This document shows positions 31,274-45,600 of a DNA stretch of 64,000 nt, piece after piece (position 1 is the first letter of the stretch; the number at the start of each line of letters is the position of its first letter). Position numbers and translations under genes: made by a program. Location: positions 1,240,001-1,304,000 of the forward strand of contig OZ176056.1 of the NCBI GenBank assembly GCA_964247055.1, read 5' to 3'. Under the pieces are notes generated by a model. The model made no database searches, was not told the DNA's origin, and worked only from the letters and a program-made list of their open reading frames with translations. The stretch comes from Paragordius varius (lineage: Eukaryota; Nematomorpha).

Positions 31274-32720
31274 TTTATTTGTTATATATAATATATTTGG
31301 AAGATTTTCCATCTGAATATTAAAGATCAAATATTGTAGAAAAACTATTCACTAAGTTATTTATCTAATAAATATATTTGATATGTGTATATATTTCTTA
31401 AATTGACGATCGTTTAGAAGTTACCGTAAGTTAATATTAGATATAAACTGTAAAATACAATTTAAAACAGAAACTGCACATTGGTCTTATGAAAAAATAT
31501 ATAATTATAAATACTTTTCGGCGCATAACATGGTTCGAAAGAAATTGATTCAAGCCAGGATTTTCAATATGCGGCCCTCCAAGACCTCACGTGCGACCTG
31601 CGAAATATTCGAAAAATAATTGGCAAACATTTGCTCACAAAATCTCATTAAAATTAATGTTTAAAACAAAATTTCTACATATACATCTACCCGATTGGCA
31701 AAAACTGGAAATTTTTTTTACATTTATTTAATAAAATATTTATAAATGCCCATATATATTTTAAATGCGGCTCGCGAAATATTTGCTTTGGACACCCCTG
31801 TATAAACCTAATTTTAGTTTGGTCATTTATACCCCCTTTTATTTTTTTTATTTTTACAAACTACATACTTTGATATATAAACTGCTGTTCTTTGGATGTT
31901 ACCTCAATAAATAAACATTTCCTACATTTTATGCATGTGAAATAGATAAAATTTGGGGATTTTGTACGTCAGATCCATGAATTATAAAAAAATTTAAAAT
32001 TTATTAGAAAAAAACTATATTGTATGAGTTCTAGTTTCTAAATTATAGAAAACACTAATTTACATTTACCAGCAACTGACTCCAAAACTAAATAAATTAA
32101 CACTTTTTTACATATTCTGTACGAGATGGCATGTTGGGGGTGGTTTCCTAGTCCATAGCTTTTAGAAAACATATCCTGTTTTGAAATCTGTTTGGCTAAA
32201 ATTTATTTTTTAGGGCCTCTTCTAGATAATAAATTATGATTTTTACAGTAACTTTTATAATCCAAACGGATATCTCCAAAGCATGAATAAAGGTAGCTGA
32301 TATTAGATATATATCAAAGATTTCTTTGTAATCCGAAAGTTTTTAAATCATGATATACATTTATTTGCCTGTTCCGATTAATGGAAAAAAGTCACAGAGA
32401 AGTTTATGGAGATTTTTAACATATTTACTCTAAAAAATTTATTATAGTATGCGCCTAAGAGGCTAAAAAAGCACATTATTAAATTTAGCCTAATGATAAA
32501 ATTATTTTTGAATTATTTTAAAGAAGACTGAATTCTTAAAGTACCCCAACATAACGTGCTAAAATAAAAAAATTTAAGTAAATTTTTATTTTTTAACAAT
32601 TATATACCATAAAATTAGGTTCAAGTTAATTTTTTTAATCATACTCTGTTATAATTTTTTCGACATCTGTAGAAAGGCCTTTTTAAGATATATACCATAT
32701 TTTGGAAACTTGTCTGCTCT
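31274..32720. other. Spacer between duplicated units
   Basis: It has no supported exon. It includes a hAT-like terminus (see 31,560-31,800). This is the only stretch that bridges the end of copy 1 and the start of copy 2, so the duplication junction lies at or near its right end (32,720). Confidence 0.5.
31560..31800. mobile_element. hAT-like non-autonomous element fragment
   Basis: GC-richer blocks with atgcggccc and aaatgcggctcgcgaaat end in TTGGACACCCCTG at 31,788-31,800. This is the mirror of CAGGGGTGTCCA at 18,329. The left terminus was not found. Confidence 0.45.
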
Positions 32721-32929
32721 AGAGTAATTAAACTACCCTATAAAAATTGTAGCGGTCAAAAATAATAAGCACAAATTATTACCAAACATATATTCTAAAC
32801 TAATTTAAATAATTATTTTTTGATGTTGAATTTACAATATTATTTTTAAGTTTTATTTGGCTATTGCCATACTTTATAAAGAAATCATTAAGGATAAATT
32901 TTGAGCTTAACAATAATACCCTGTTCTAT

Positions 32930-32998
32930 TATAAATTGGCACAGCTTCAATATCATACAATCACGTAAAAACGCGTGTTTTTTTTAAAATCAGATTTT
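32930..32998 (+). promoter_or_regulatory. 5' flank of the ACC-like gene, copy 2, TATA-like site
   Basis: TATAAAT lies at 32,930-32,936, 63 bases before the ATG at 32,999. The cacgtaaaaacgcgtg patch is conserved with copy 1. The role is inferred. Confidence 0.35.
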
Positions 32999-33127
32999 AT
33001 GTCATCCGATATAAGTGTTTTGGATACATCGATCAATAATATAAGTACTTCAAAACATGGTTCGCTTACGCTCTCTAACCCCGAAGAATTTGTTATAAAA
33101 TTTGGGGGAACCACTCTAATTCAAAAG
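32999..33127 (+). CDS. ACC exon 1 (copy 2)
   Basis: Forty-three codons from ATG 32,999; the residues are the same as copy 1 over nearly the whole exon, including the NPEEFVIKFGG segment. Phase 0 donor at 33,128. Confidence 0.75.
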
Positions 33128-33153
33128 GTAATTTTTATAATGTTTAAATTTAG

Positions 33154-33292
33154 ATCCTTATTGCCAACAATGGTATAGCTGCGGTTAAATGTATGCGATC
33201 TATTCGAAGATGGGCATACGAAATGTTTCGAAACGAACGAGCGATAAAATTTGTTGTCATGGTGACTCCCGAAGATTTAAAAGCTAATGCTG
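33154..33292 (+). CDS. ACC exon 2 (copy 2)
   Basis: It encodes [17 protein letters not shown] and [13 protein letters not shown]. The acceptor follows a 26-nt intron (33128-33153) identical in length to copy 1. Confidence 0.85.
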
Positions 33293-33654
33293 GTAACATA
33301 TACATCATTATAAGCAAAAGCGATTCTAATAAATAATTACTTTTTTCTATTTTGACTGTTGATTACACTTGTTTTATTAATGCTATCTATAGTTTTATTT
33401 TTTAATTAAATATAAAATGAAAAATTGAAGCAAAAATTAATTTATAGACATAAAACTAATTTATTTTCCTAATTTGCCTCTAATCACCTCGTATATAATT
33501 TTCAAAAAAACAACGCCTATAAAATAATTAACATTTGCTGATTTTCATGAACATTTTTTGATTTTTAAAATAAACCTTCCTGAAATGATTTGTGGGTATA
33601 GTAAAACCCTATAATCCACTATTTAATTTTGAAATTATTTTAAATTTTATCTAA

Positions 33655-33658
<4 letters not shown>

Positions 33659-33692
<34 letters not shown>
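33659..33692. repeat. (TA)n microsatellite in ACC intron 2, copy 2
   Basis: A pure TA run. A second, shorter run lies at 33,890-33,911. Copy 1 carries a run at 1,604-1,650 instead. Confidence 0.9.
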
Positions 33693-33694
<2 letters not shown>

Positions 33695-33945
33695 AAAGAT
33701 AAAATTGTAAATCTCACAATTTAACTTTAATATATTCCTTAAAAATGCATGATTGATGTGTAAAATTATCTATTTTTCCCACATTCGAGGTCCTTCCGAG
33801 GAGATTATCTTAATAAATTAAAATATAAATAATTGAAATAGAAAAACCATCTCTTAGTTTTTTAAATATTAAAATATACCTTCCTTTCATCCATATATAT
33901 ATATATATATAAATTTCCCCCTTAATAATATGAATATGAATATAG

Positions 33946-34236
33946 AGTATATAAAAATGGCGGATCAATATGTCCCGGTTCCAGGCGGTTCCAACAATCA
34001 CAATTACGCCAACGTTGAACTCATTGTAGAGATTTGTGTGCGGACGGGGGCTGATGCAGTTTGGGCCGGTTGGGGTCATGCCAGTGAGAATCCGGCCCTG
34101 CCTTTCGCTTTAGCGGACCGCTGTCTGGCTTTCTTGGGCCCATCGGCATTTGCTATGCATGCCCTGGGCGATAAAATAGCCTCCACACTGATTGCACAAA
34201 GCGCGCATGTTCCCACCCTGGCTTGGAGTGGATCAG
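33946..34236 (+). CDS. ACC exon 3 (copy 2)
   Basis: Same 291-nt biotin carboxylase exon as copy 1. Differences are almost all third-position (for example the ccggccctgcc stretch near 34,092) and the protein is unchanged in the core [12 protein letters not shown] region. Mostly synonymous change suggests past constraint. Confidence 0.9.
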
Positions 34237-35275
34237 GTTTGGAATTCAGATTTATTGAGGTTTTGTGGAATTTTGAGGGGTGAATTTAAAGGTTAGAAAT
34301 GTGGTTTTAAAGGTTAAAAATACCGAAAGGTTTAAATGGTTTTGTGAGTTTTTTGCTAAGAAATTGAATATATAAGGTAATGAATGATTTTAGAATTTAA
34401 AGGGGAGTTTTTCTATACGGTTAAAAATACCGAAAGGTTTAAATGATTTTGGTAGTTTTTTTTGCTAAGAAATTGAATATATAAGGTAATGCTTTTTTGA
34501 ATTTAAAGGGGGGTTTTACAACAAATTTAGAGAATTCTGGCTATTTAAACTTTAAAACCATAAGTTTGGGCGTATACGTTTCTTTTCTGATTCGATGGGG
34601 ATTAGTTAATCTTCTAATAATTTTATATGATTTATCATGAAATGTCAAAGAATTAGAAAATAAGTTACATGTTTTTAATATCTGCTATAAACTATAAATA
34701 TTTAAAATATTGTGCGTAAAAAGTCTTAAAATAAGGAACAAATATATGGTTTAATGGAAATATTGTTTCATTTCAATATGGTGGTATTTTAGAATTTTAA
34801 TATTAACTTTGCCATAACTAATATACTTTGTATGAGACTTATATCGCCCTTAATTTTTTTAATTATATCGGAATATTGAGAAACCCTTTTTTACCGCAAT
34901 ATAATGCATTTTTTTAAAAGCAATCCTTATAAAGTATATTTATGTTATATTATCATATTGAGAATATCAAATATAAAAATTTATTACCGTTTTTTAGTTA
35001 ATTTACAGTAAAAAATGAAATTATACAGACAAAATATGACAAATTAAAAGATAAATTTAATTTTCAAAAGACTCATATTGTTTAATTGATTTTTGAAATA
35101 TTATATTTTATTTTTGGTTGCAAAAAATAGACATATAAATTACTTGTAAACTTAATTAATTTTTAGAGTTGTTATTCAGTTTATGTGAGAATAAACAATA
35201 TAACGGACCTTTTAAAAAGAATTTTATTTTTTTAAGTTTTTTCATTTTTAATAATTAATTTAAACTTAAATGCAG

Positions 35276-35535
35276 GCATAGAGATTGAAAATTTAGAGGT
35301 CAAAAGTCGCTCCCTACAACAAAGTATAAATGCCGAACATTTTGTTAATCAATCCCTCATGACTAAAAGTATTACTGTTTCAACAACCAAACAAATAACC
35401 GATGTAGGAAATAGTGTTTCTACCTCAGCATCGCAAAACGCCACAACCTATTATGATTTGGATAATTTGAATAACCTTATTCCAACTGAAATATATGAAT
35501 CGGCTTGTATCTCAAACTGTGAACAAGGATTACAA
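35276..35535 (+). CDS. ACC exon 4 with Ser/Thr/Asn-rich insertion (copy 2)
   Basis: Same boundaries as copy 1. The insertion differs by a few residues (for example TKSITVSTT here, TKNISVSTT in copy 1), whereas the ACC-like IPTEIYESACISNCEQGLQ end is unchanged. Confidence 0.75.
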
Positions 35536-35633
35536 GTTTATAGAGATTTTTTTTCGAGTTTTTTGGGTTTTTAAGGGTGTTTTAATTAAATTTTAATAAT
35601 TTTTGAAGGTTTAATTGGAAAAAATTTAGTAAA

Positions 35634-35665
<32 letters not shown>

Positions 35666-35949
35666 GCGAATTTATCAATTATGCTGTTTAATGAAGAATA
35701 AATTTTTTCTTGTATAAAACTATTTTTATCTTTGATTTTAGCTTTAAAACCTTTGTAATTAGGAAAATTTAAAATTAAATAATCCAAATTATTATCTTTT
35801 ACTTGTATTGCTACTCAAAACAATATAGAAAAATTATATATTATATTTTTTTTTATTCATGTTAGTATATAAATTTCTATATAAATATATTTATCTAAAT
35901 GAAAAATTTTTAAATTTTTTATATTTTGAACAAAAAAATTTTTTTTCAG

Positions 35950-36060
35950 ATGAGCAAAAAAATTGGATATCCCATTATGATTAAAGCTTCTGAAGGTGGT
36001 GGAGGTAAAGGGATACGGAAAGTATTAAAACCTGAAGATTTTCCAATAGCTTTTAAACAG
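35950..36060 (+). CDS. ACC exon 5, glycine-rich ATP loop (copy 2)
   Basis: It encodes the same 37 residues as copy 1, including [13 protein letters not shown]. Phase 0 donor at 36,061. Confidence 0.85.
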
Positions 36061-36473
36061 GTATCAATTTTTGGGTTTTATTTTCGCCAAAAAATATTAT
36101 TTCAGTAATTGGAAAAAATTCTATTAATATGTTTTACAAAAGTTATATTTCTAAAATAGGTTATAAAAATAGTGAATGATAATTATATTTTTATTATCAC
36201 TTTAGTAATTTATTAGCCAAAAAATTTGGTTCAACATAATCGACTTAAAATAAGGAAATTGATTTGTTTATTAAATATTTGCAAATTATCATGATTAATG
36301 TTTAATTTTTTCTCACCAATTATGTTACTAATTTTCATTAATTTACATCTCTATACCTTGTTGTGCATCGTCAATTAAGTTTCCTCTTTAAAAAACCATC
36401 CATCTGTTTATATTTATATAATTTAAGTTTAAACTAGTAATGTTAATTAAAAAAGATATTCAATATATATATA

Positions 36474-36710
36474 CCATTTACAGTTTAAATCCCTTGAACA
36501 ATTCAAATTCACCCCACACGATTTAAATTCACCCCGAACACTTTTAATTCACTCTAGAAATAAATTATGTGTTTTCAAACTAATATAACTCATCATTAAA
36601 ATGAAAATATTTTTATGGCATAGTTTAATTTTAAAAAAACATATTTTAGATGAATTTGAATTATTCTAGGGTGATTGAATTGTTTAAGGGTGAATTTGAA
36701 TTGTAAATTG
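36474..36710. mobile_element. Foldback-like element A2 (copy 2)
   Basis: Almost identical to 4,827-5,063 apart from a few bases and the lengths of the flanking TA tracts. Confidence 0.65.
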
Positions 36711-36976
36711 TATATATATATATATATATATATATTAGTCATATATTAGATTTCGGATTTTTGAGTCAAAGTTTAACAATAATATTAATCTTTCATAAAC
36801 TTTTTTAAAAAATATGTTATTTTGGGGTTTTAAATATAAATTTTTGAATTACATTTTCCGGGTATTATTTTTAAAAATTTTAATTTATTAAATAATTTTT
36901 TTTACAAATTTAGTACATTTCCAATTTAATTTCGAATAATTTACAATTTGTTTCGCTTAATTCTTAATTAATTTAG

Positions 36977-37127
36977 GAATTTGGTTGTTGGCCTTAAAGA
37001 GTTATCGATTAAGGGTGATTTTAGAACTACTGTTGAATACCTTATAACTTTGTTGGAAACGGAAAGTTTTCAAAAAAATAATTTTGATACCGAATGGTTG
37101 GATAAACTTATTGTTGAAAAATTTCAA
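36977..37127 (+). CDS. ACC exon 6 (copy 2)
   Basis: It encodes the [20 protein letters not shown] block and [14 protein letters not shown]. The 151-nt length includes one more codon than copy 1. Confidence 0.8.
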
Positions 37128-37510
37128 GTATTATATGTTAATTTATTTTACCTAAGATCAATTTTTAGGATTTTTTTTATTAAATAAAGATTTAAAGTAT
37201 TAAATGTTTGCTTAATTATATTTAAATTTATGTATTTAAGGCCATTAAATTTATTATAAGTATATATAAAATGGAATTTTATACATTTTCTTACTTTTAC
37301 TGATTCCTGAAAACTTCAATTTTAAATTGTAATTGGAATAAATAGTTTCTCAGTTATCTGATCTTTTAAAAACAATTGAACGCGTCATATAATTTTAAAT
37401 AAAGCAATAATAATATTAAAAAGTTAAGGTTTGGTTTTCACAAAATTTTACATCGTTTTTATTGTATAAACGGTTTTAATTAGATTGATGTTTGATTGAT
37501 TTTAAACAAG

Positions 37511-38615
37511 CTTTGATATATGGTGTAGTTAGTCTTAACAATGCGGGACAATATGTTCTTAATCAGGAAGGTAATATACATTAAATTTTGTAATTTTACG
37601 CATATTTTTTTAAAAACATCTTTTTAACGTTATATATAGATTTGTCAAGATGGGTGGTCAAAATAAAAGGCGTATCCCTAATAAATGGCACAACCGCTGG
37701 AAATACAAATTCTTTAGATTTATTAGTTTTTTTTGCCAACCCCTTAATTAATTATCCTGAAAAAGCAAAAGACATCCGTGGCCTAGACATTTTTTTGAGT
37801 AGCCCGGGGAAAGATTTACCTGCTAGAAGAGGATTTATTTCGGTATATTTTTGATAGATTTTTATAATTTTAAATTTATGACAAGCTTTTGTACCCAAAA
37901 TCTGAAACTATAAATATCTGCGGTTTTAAACGACGAAATATAAGTTTTTATGACAATGTATGTGTGGTTAACAAGAGTCATATTTGAATCATAATATAAA
38001 GGCAAACGAGTACGTTTTATAACTAGTTGTCTAAATTTATATTATAAAATTTGCCTTTTTTACAGTAAATCATGAAATTATACGGACGAACGTAAAAATA
38101 TAAAGACAAATATTTTTTTAAAGTCTGCTGTAATTTTTTAAACGTATTTTTAAATATTATTCAAAGTTTTGGAATTTCAAAGTATGAAATAAAAATTTAT
38201 TTTAGTGATACGATTAATTATGTTATTTTCCAATTGCAATAAAATAATTTCTGTAAATGGTTTATAGTATGGTTATCTTGAAAAAGTATATGTCTTTATA
38301 TTTTTACTGTTATCATTATAATTTCAATTTTTACTGTAAAATTTTTTGAGAGATGTTCTGTCTGTATAAAAATCAATTTTTACTGTATTTCTCTATATAT
38401 ATATATATATTCGTACGACCCAAAAATTTTATGTATTTGTATAATAACTAATGTGTGCATTTCTTTTTTAGGCGGTTTCTGATAATTATCGCTTCGCATA
38501 TGTTTTGCCCGATACGGAATACGAGATTGTGGTTAGACCAGTCTTTATAGATCAAGATGCCGCATCCACAGAAGCAAGTTCACATCGTGTTTATGTTCAA
38601 ACGAATCGCTGCTAA
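37511..38615 (+). CDS. Fibronectin-III-like C-terminal gene segment, three exons (copy 2)
   Basis: The exons are 37511-37570, 37640-37842 and 38472-38615, with the same lengths and phases as copy 1 and a stop at 38,613-38,615. A few residues differ: F for L in the second exon, and A/L for P/F, D for N and R for H in the third. The possible linking 19-nt exon is at 37241-37259, identical to copy 1. The FN3 assignment rests on the PDTEYEIVVRPVF motif. Confidence 0.5.
38063..38336. mobile_element. Tc1-like MITE (family B), copy 2
   Basis: Counterpart of 6,417-6,689, with CAGT and ACTG ends at TA. Confidence 0.65.
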
Positions 38616-39650
38616 TCATGAAACTAAATTTTAAAAAAAAAGGATATAATTAAAATAAATATGGGTTATCGGGCGATGGTTTAAATTACGATGTGATATG
38701 TTTGATTAATTCATTTACAGATTAACCCCTTTTTTAATAATTTATCTATAGTATATCTTGGAAAGTACAAATAAATTTTAGTTATTATGGCTAATAGATA
38801 TAAATATATACCTGATCGAGTTGGGGTTTTATTTGCTTAATATTCTACATTACGCTTTTGTTGATAAAAGATCTCTCTCCGATGTTTCAATATCTACCCG
38901 TGATTTATTTTATGGACCCCAGTTTGAATTGAGAAATATTAGGAGATGACTTGTTGTAATACATTAATCAATATCAAATTTAGGAATTTATTATCATTAA
39001 CCTATGGATAGGAATCTAACTTGATTTTACTGTAACGGTCAACACAGATTATCGTATTATTGTGTTTTACATCCACTGATTACCAAAGTCGCCATTTTTC
39101 AATAACAAGATTGATGTTTAAGGTTGTCTTATACGAGTAAATTGCAAGCAGATTGTGGAGGTCGGTTTATTTTAAAAAAATATGAGACCTGGTTATTCTA
39201 TAAAAAGTCGATTTTCTTATAAGTTATTATCTTTAATATTTTCAAATTTTCGCTAATTTTTGTATGAAACTTACAGTAATTTAACTTACACAGACAACAT
39301 GCAAAAATTAAAAATAACCATTTCTTTTTTTGTTTTTTTTATTTAACTCTTTGGGTTGTGAAATGGGTATTAGAGATGTAAATTGGTATTATCTTATTTT
39401 TATAATCATGGGAATTATAATTTATGAATAAGTAGAGTAGTCTTTTATAAAATGATTTTTCAATTTTTCCATGTTGTGTTTGTAATATTAATAGTTGTGA
39501 AATAGCTTTTTCTCGTTATTGTACAAAATTATTAAAATATGAGCATATATAATTTAAGCAACAATCATTTTATTAAAGTTAATGTTTTTAAATAATAACA
39601 CACAAATAGAATACATAAACCCTACAACCTTCTCTTGTTTTGAAAATCGG
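38616..39650. other. Intergenic stretch between FN3-like segment and satellite, copy 2
   Basis: Collinear with 7,008-8,059 and visibly well conserved with it. No exon or RNA gene is supported. Confidence 0.6.
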
Positions 39651-42600
39651 TGGGTTCGGTGATGAGTGGTGGTAAAAAACAATAAAACGGTAACCTATTT
39701 AGTCCTTTACAGTAAACTCAAGTTAGCCAAGTCTTTACAATAAACCGTCCGGCAAAATCTGTTTTCAATCAATTCTCAACTCGTTAACAACCAAAACACC
39801 GTCTATCTTGTTACTGAATTGGGGCTTCGGTGATGAGTGGATGTACACAATAATACTTTAATCTGTTTAGTCCTTCATAGTAAACTCAAGGTAGCCAAGT
39901 CTTTACAATAAACCGTCCGGCAAAATCTGTTTTCAATCAATTCTCAACTTGTTAACAACTAAAACACCATCTATCTTGTTACTGAATTGGGGCTTCGGTG
40001 ATGAGTGGATGTACACAATAATACTTTAATCTGTTTAGTCCTTTACAGTAAACTCAAGTTAGCCAAGTCTTTACAATAAACCGTCCGGCGAAATCTGTTT
40101 TCAATCAATTCTCAACTCGTTAACAACCAAAACACCGTCTATCTTGTTACTGAATTGGGGCTTCAGTGATGAGTGGATGTACACAATAATACTTTAATCT
40201 GTTTAGTCCTTTACAGTAAACTCAAGTTAGCCAAGTCTTTACAATAAACCGTCCGGCAAAATCTGTTTTCAATCAATTCTCAACTTGTTAACAACCAAAA
40301 CACCGTCTATCTTGTTACTGAATTGGGGCTTCGGTGATGAGTGGATGTACACAATAATACTTTAATCTGTTTAGTCCTTCATAGTAAACTCAAGTTAGCC
40401 AAGTCTTTACAATAAACCGTCCGGCAAAATCTGTTTTCAATCAATTCTCAACTTGTTAACAACTAAAACACCATCTATCTTGTTACTGAATTGGGGCTTC
40501 GGTGATGAGTGGATGTACACAATAATACTTTAATCTGTTTAGTCCTTTACAGTAAACTCAAGTTAGCCAAGTCTTTACAATAAACCGTCCGGCGAAATCT
40601 GTTTTCAATCAATTCTCAACTCGTTAACAACCAAAACACCGTCTATCTTGTTACTGAATTGGGGCTTCGGTGATGAGTGGATGTACACAATAATACTTTA
40701 ATCTGTTTAGTCCTTTACAGTAAACTCAAGTTAGCCAAGTCTTTACAATAAACCGTCCGGCGAAATCTGTTTTCAATCAATTCTCAACTCGTTAACAACC
40801 AAAACACCGTCTATCTTGTTACTGAATTGGGGCTTCGGTGATGAGTGGATGTACACAATAATACTTTAATCTGTTTACCTTTACAGTAAACTCAAGTCAG
40901 CCAAGTCTTTACAATAAACCGTCCGGCAAAATCTGTTTTAAATCAATTCTCAACTCGTTAACAACCAAAACACCGTCTATCTTGTTACTGAATGGCGGCT
41001 TCGGTGATGAGTGGATGTACACAATAATACTTTAATCTGTTTAGTTCTTTACAGTAAACTCAAGTTAGGAAAGTCTTTACAATAAACCGTCCGGCAAAAT
41101 CTGTTTTCAATCAATTCTCAACTCGTTAACAACTAAAACACCATCTATCTTGTTACTGAATTGGGGCTTCGGTGATGAGTGGATGTACACAATAATACTT
41201 TAATCTGTTTAGTCCTTTACAGTAAACTCAAGTTAGCCAAATCTTACAATAAACCGTCCGGCGAAATCTGTTTTCAATCAATTCTCAACTCGTTAACAAC
41301 CAAAACACCGTCTATCTTGTTACTGAATTGGGGCTTCGGTGATGAGTGGATGTACACAATAATACTTTAATCTGTTTAGTCCTTTACAGTAAACTCAAGT
41401 TAGCCAAGTCTTTACAATAAACCGTCCGGCGAAATCTGTTTTCAATCAATTCTCAACTCGTTAACAACCAAAACACCGTCTATCTTGTTACTGAATTGGG
41501 GCTTCGGTGATGAGTGGATGTACACAATAATACATTAATCTGTTTAGTCCTTTACAGTAAACTCAAGTTAGCCAAATCTTACAATAAACCGTCCGGCAAA
41601 ATCTGTTTTCAATTAATTCTCAACTCGTTAACAACTCAAACACCATCTATCTTGTTACTGAATTGGGGCTTCGGTGATGAGTGGATGTACACAATATTAC
41701 TTTAATCTGTTTAGTCCTTTACAGTAAACTAAGGTTAGCCAAATCTTACAATAAACCGTCCGGCAAAATCTGTTTTCAATCAATTCTCAACTCGTTAACA
41801 ACCAAAACACCATCTATCTTGTTACTGAATTGGGGCTTCGGTGATGAGTGGATGTACACAATAATAATCTGTTTAGTCCTTTACAGTAAACTCAAGTTAG
41901 CCAAGTCTTACAATAAACCGTCCGGCAAAATCTGTTTTCAATCAATTCTCAACTCGTTAACAACCAAAACACCATCTATCTTGTTACTGAATGGCGGCTT
42001 CGGTGATGAGTGGATGTACACAATAATACTTTAATCTGTTTAGTCCTTTACAGTAAACTCAAGTTAGCCAAGTCTTTACAATAAACCGTCCGGCAAAATC
42101 TGTTTTCAATCAATTCTCAACTCGTTAACAACCAAAACACCGTCTATCTTGTTACTGAATTGGGGCTTCGGTGATGAGTGGATGTACACAATAATACTTT
42201 AATCTGTTAAGTCCTTTACAGTAAACTCAAGTTAGCCAAATCTTACAATAAACCGTCCGGCAAAATCTGTTTTCAATCAATTCTCAACTCGTTAACAACC
42301 AAAACACCGTCTATCTTGTTACTGAATTGGGGCTTCGGTGATGAGTGGATGTACACAATAATACTTTAATCTGTTTAGTCCTTTACAGTAGAATCAGGTT
42401 AGCCAAATCTTACAATAAACCGTCCGGCAAAATCTGTTTTCAATCAATTCTCAACTCGTTAACAACCAAAACACCGTCTATCTTGTTACTGAATTAGGGC
42501 TTCGGTGATGAGTGGATGTACACAATAATACTTTAATCTGTTTAGTCCTTTACAGTAGAATCAGGTTAGCCAAATCTTACAATAAACCGTCCGGCAAAAT

Positions 42601-45600
42601 CCGTTTTCAATCAATTCTCAACTCGTTAACAACCAAAACACCGTCTATCTTGTTACTGAATTGGGGCTTCGGTGATGAGTGGATGTACACAATAATACTT
42701 TAATCTGTTTAGTCCTTTACAGTAAACTCAAGTTAGCCAAGTCTTACAATAAACCGTCCGGCAATATCTGTTTTCAATCAATTCTCAACTCGTTAACAAC
42801 CAAAACACCGTCTATCTTGTTACTGAATTGGGGGTTCGGTGATGAGTGGATGTACACAATAATACTTTAATCTGTTTAGTCCTTTACAGTAGAATCAGGT
42901 TAGCCAAATCTTACAATAAACCGTCCGGCAAAATCTGTTTTCAATCAATTCTCAACTCGTTAACAACCAAAACACCGTCTATCTTGTTACTGAATTGGGG
43001 CTTCGGTGATGAGTGGATGTACACAATAATACTTTAATCTGTTTAGTCCTTTACAGTAGAATCAGGTTAGCCAAATCTTACAATAAACCGTCCGGCAAAA
43101 TCTGTTTTCAATCAATTCTCAACTCGTTAACAACCAAAACACCGTCTATCTTGTTACTGAATTGGGGCTTCGGTGATGAGTGGATGTACACAATAATACT
43201 TTAATCTGTTTAGTCCTTTACAGTAGAATCAGGTTAGCCAAATCTTACAATAAACCGTCCGGCAAAATCCGTTTTCAATCAATTCTCAACTCGTTAACAA
43301 CCAAAACACCGTCTATCTTGTTACTGAATTGGGGCTTCGGTGATGAGTGGATGTACACAATAATACTTTAATCTGTTTAGTCCTTTACAGTAAACTCAAG
43401 TTAGCAAAGTCTTACAATAAACCGTCCGGCAATATCTGTTTTCAATCAATTCTCAACTCGTTAACAACCAAAACACCGTCTATCTTGTTACTGAATTGGG
43501 GGTTCGGTGATGAGTGGATGTACACAATAATACTTTAATCTGTTTAGTCCTTTACAGTAGAATCAGGTTAGCCAAATCTTACAATAAACCGTCCGGCAAA
43601 ATCTGTTTTCAATCAATTCTCAACTCGTTAACAACCAAAACACCGTCTATCTTGTTACTGAATTGGGGCTTCGGTGATGAGTGGATGTACACAATAATAC
43701 TTTAATCTGTTTAGTCCTTTACAGTAGAATCAGGTTAGCCAAATCTTACAATAAACCGTCCGGCAAAATCTGTTTTCAATCAATTCTCAACTCGTTAACA
43801 ACCAAAACACCGTCTATCTTGTTACTGAATTGGGGCTTCGGTGATGAGTGGATGTACACAATAATACTTTAATCTGTTTAGTCCTTTACAGTAGAATCAG
43901 GTTAGCCAAATCTTACAATAAACCGTCCGGCAAAATCCGTTTTCAATCAATTCTCAACTCGTTAACAACCAAAACACCGTCTATCTTGTTACTGAATTGG
44001 GGCTTCGGTGATGAGTGGATGTACACAATAATACTTTAATCTGTTTAGTCCTTTACAGTAAACTCAAGTTAGCCAAGTCTTACAATAAACCGTCCGGCAA
44101 TATCTGTTTTCAATCAATTCTCAACTCGTTAACAACCAAAACACCGTCTATCTTGTTACTGAATTGGGGCTTCGGTGATGAGTGGATGTACACAATAATA
44201 CTTTAATCTGTTTAGTCCTTTACAGTAGAATCAGGTTAGCCAAATCTTACAATAAACCGTCCGGCAAAATCTGTTTTCAATCAATTCTCAACTCGTTAAC
44301 AACCAAAACACCGTCTATCTTGTTACTGAATTGGGGGTTCGGTGATGAGTGGATGTACACAATAATAATCTGTTTAGTCCTTTACAGTAAACTCAAGTTA
44401 GCCAAGTCTTACAATAAACCGTCCGGCAATATCTGTTTTCAATCAATTCTCAACTCGTTAACAACTAAAACACCATCTATCTTGTTACTGAATCGCGTTG
44501 TTCTTTGATAAGTGGATGTACACAATAATACATTAATCTGTTTAGTCTTTTACAGTAAACTCAAGTTAGCCAAATCTTACAATAAATCGTCCGGCAAAAT
44601 CTGTTTTCAATTCTCAACTCGTTAACAACTCAAACACCATCTATCTTGTTACTGAATTGGGGCTTCGGTGATGAGTGGATGCAATAATACTTTAATCTGT
44701 TTAGTCCTTTACAGTAGAATCAGGTTAGCCAAATCTTACAATAAACCGTCCGGCAAAATCCGTTTTCAATCAATTCTCAACTCGTTAACAACCAAAACAC
44801 CGTCTATCTTGTTACTGAATTGGGGCTTCGGTGATGAGTGGATGTACACAATAATACTTTAATCTGTTTAGTCCTTTACAGTAAACTCAAGTTAGCCAAG
44901 TCTTACAATAAACCGTCCAGCAATATCTGTTTTCAATTAATTCTCAACTCGTTAACAACTAATACACCATCTATCTTGTTACTGAATCGCGTTGTTCGGT
45001 GATAAGTGGATGTACACAATAATACATTAATCTGTTTAGTCCTTTACAGTAAACTCAAGTTAGCCAAATCTTACAATAAACCGTCCGGCAAAATCTGTTT
45101 TCAATTAATTCTCAACTCGTTAACAACTCAAACACCATCTATCTTGTTACTGAATTGGGGCTTCGGTGATGAGTGGATGTACACAATATTACTTTAATCT
45201 GTTTAGTCCTTTACAGTAAACTAAGGTTAGCCAAATCTTACAATAAACCGTCCGGCAAAATCTGTTTTCAATCAATTCTCAACTCGTTAACAACCAAAAC
45301 ACCATCTATCTTGTTACTGAATTGGGGCTTCGGTGATGAGTGGATGTACACAATAATAATCTGTTTAGTCCTTTACAGTAAACTCAAGTTAGCCAAGTCT
45401 TACAATAAACCGTCCGGCAAAATCTGTTTGCAATCAATTCTCAACTCGTTAACAACCAAAACACCATCTATCTTGTTACTGAATGGCGGCTTCGGTGATG
45501 AGTGGATGTACACAATAATACTTTAATCTGTTTAGTCCTTTACAGTAAACTCAAGTTAGCCAAGTCTTTACAATAAACCGTCCGGCAAAATCTGTTTTCA

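Larger units (their letters stand above)
32999..37127 (+). pseudogene. ACC: ACC N-terminal fragment, six exons, ATP-grasp core missing (copy 2)
   Basis: The exons are 32999-33127, 33154-33292, 33946-34236, 35276-35535, 35950-36060 and 36977-37127. They have the same phases and nearly the same residues as copy 1 and lack the same catalytic exons, so the loss predates the duplication. All six frames are open. Exon 6 has an extra Glu codon (LLETESFQ), the ancestral-looking state. Intron 1 is again 26 nt. Intron 2 lacks the foldback element of copy 1. Shared splice sites plus an intact frame in each exon after duplication could mean a transcribed chimera or too little time for decay. Confidence 0.75.
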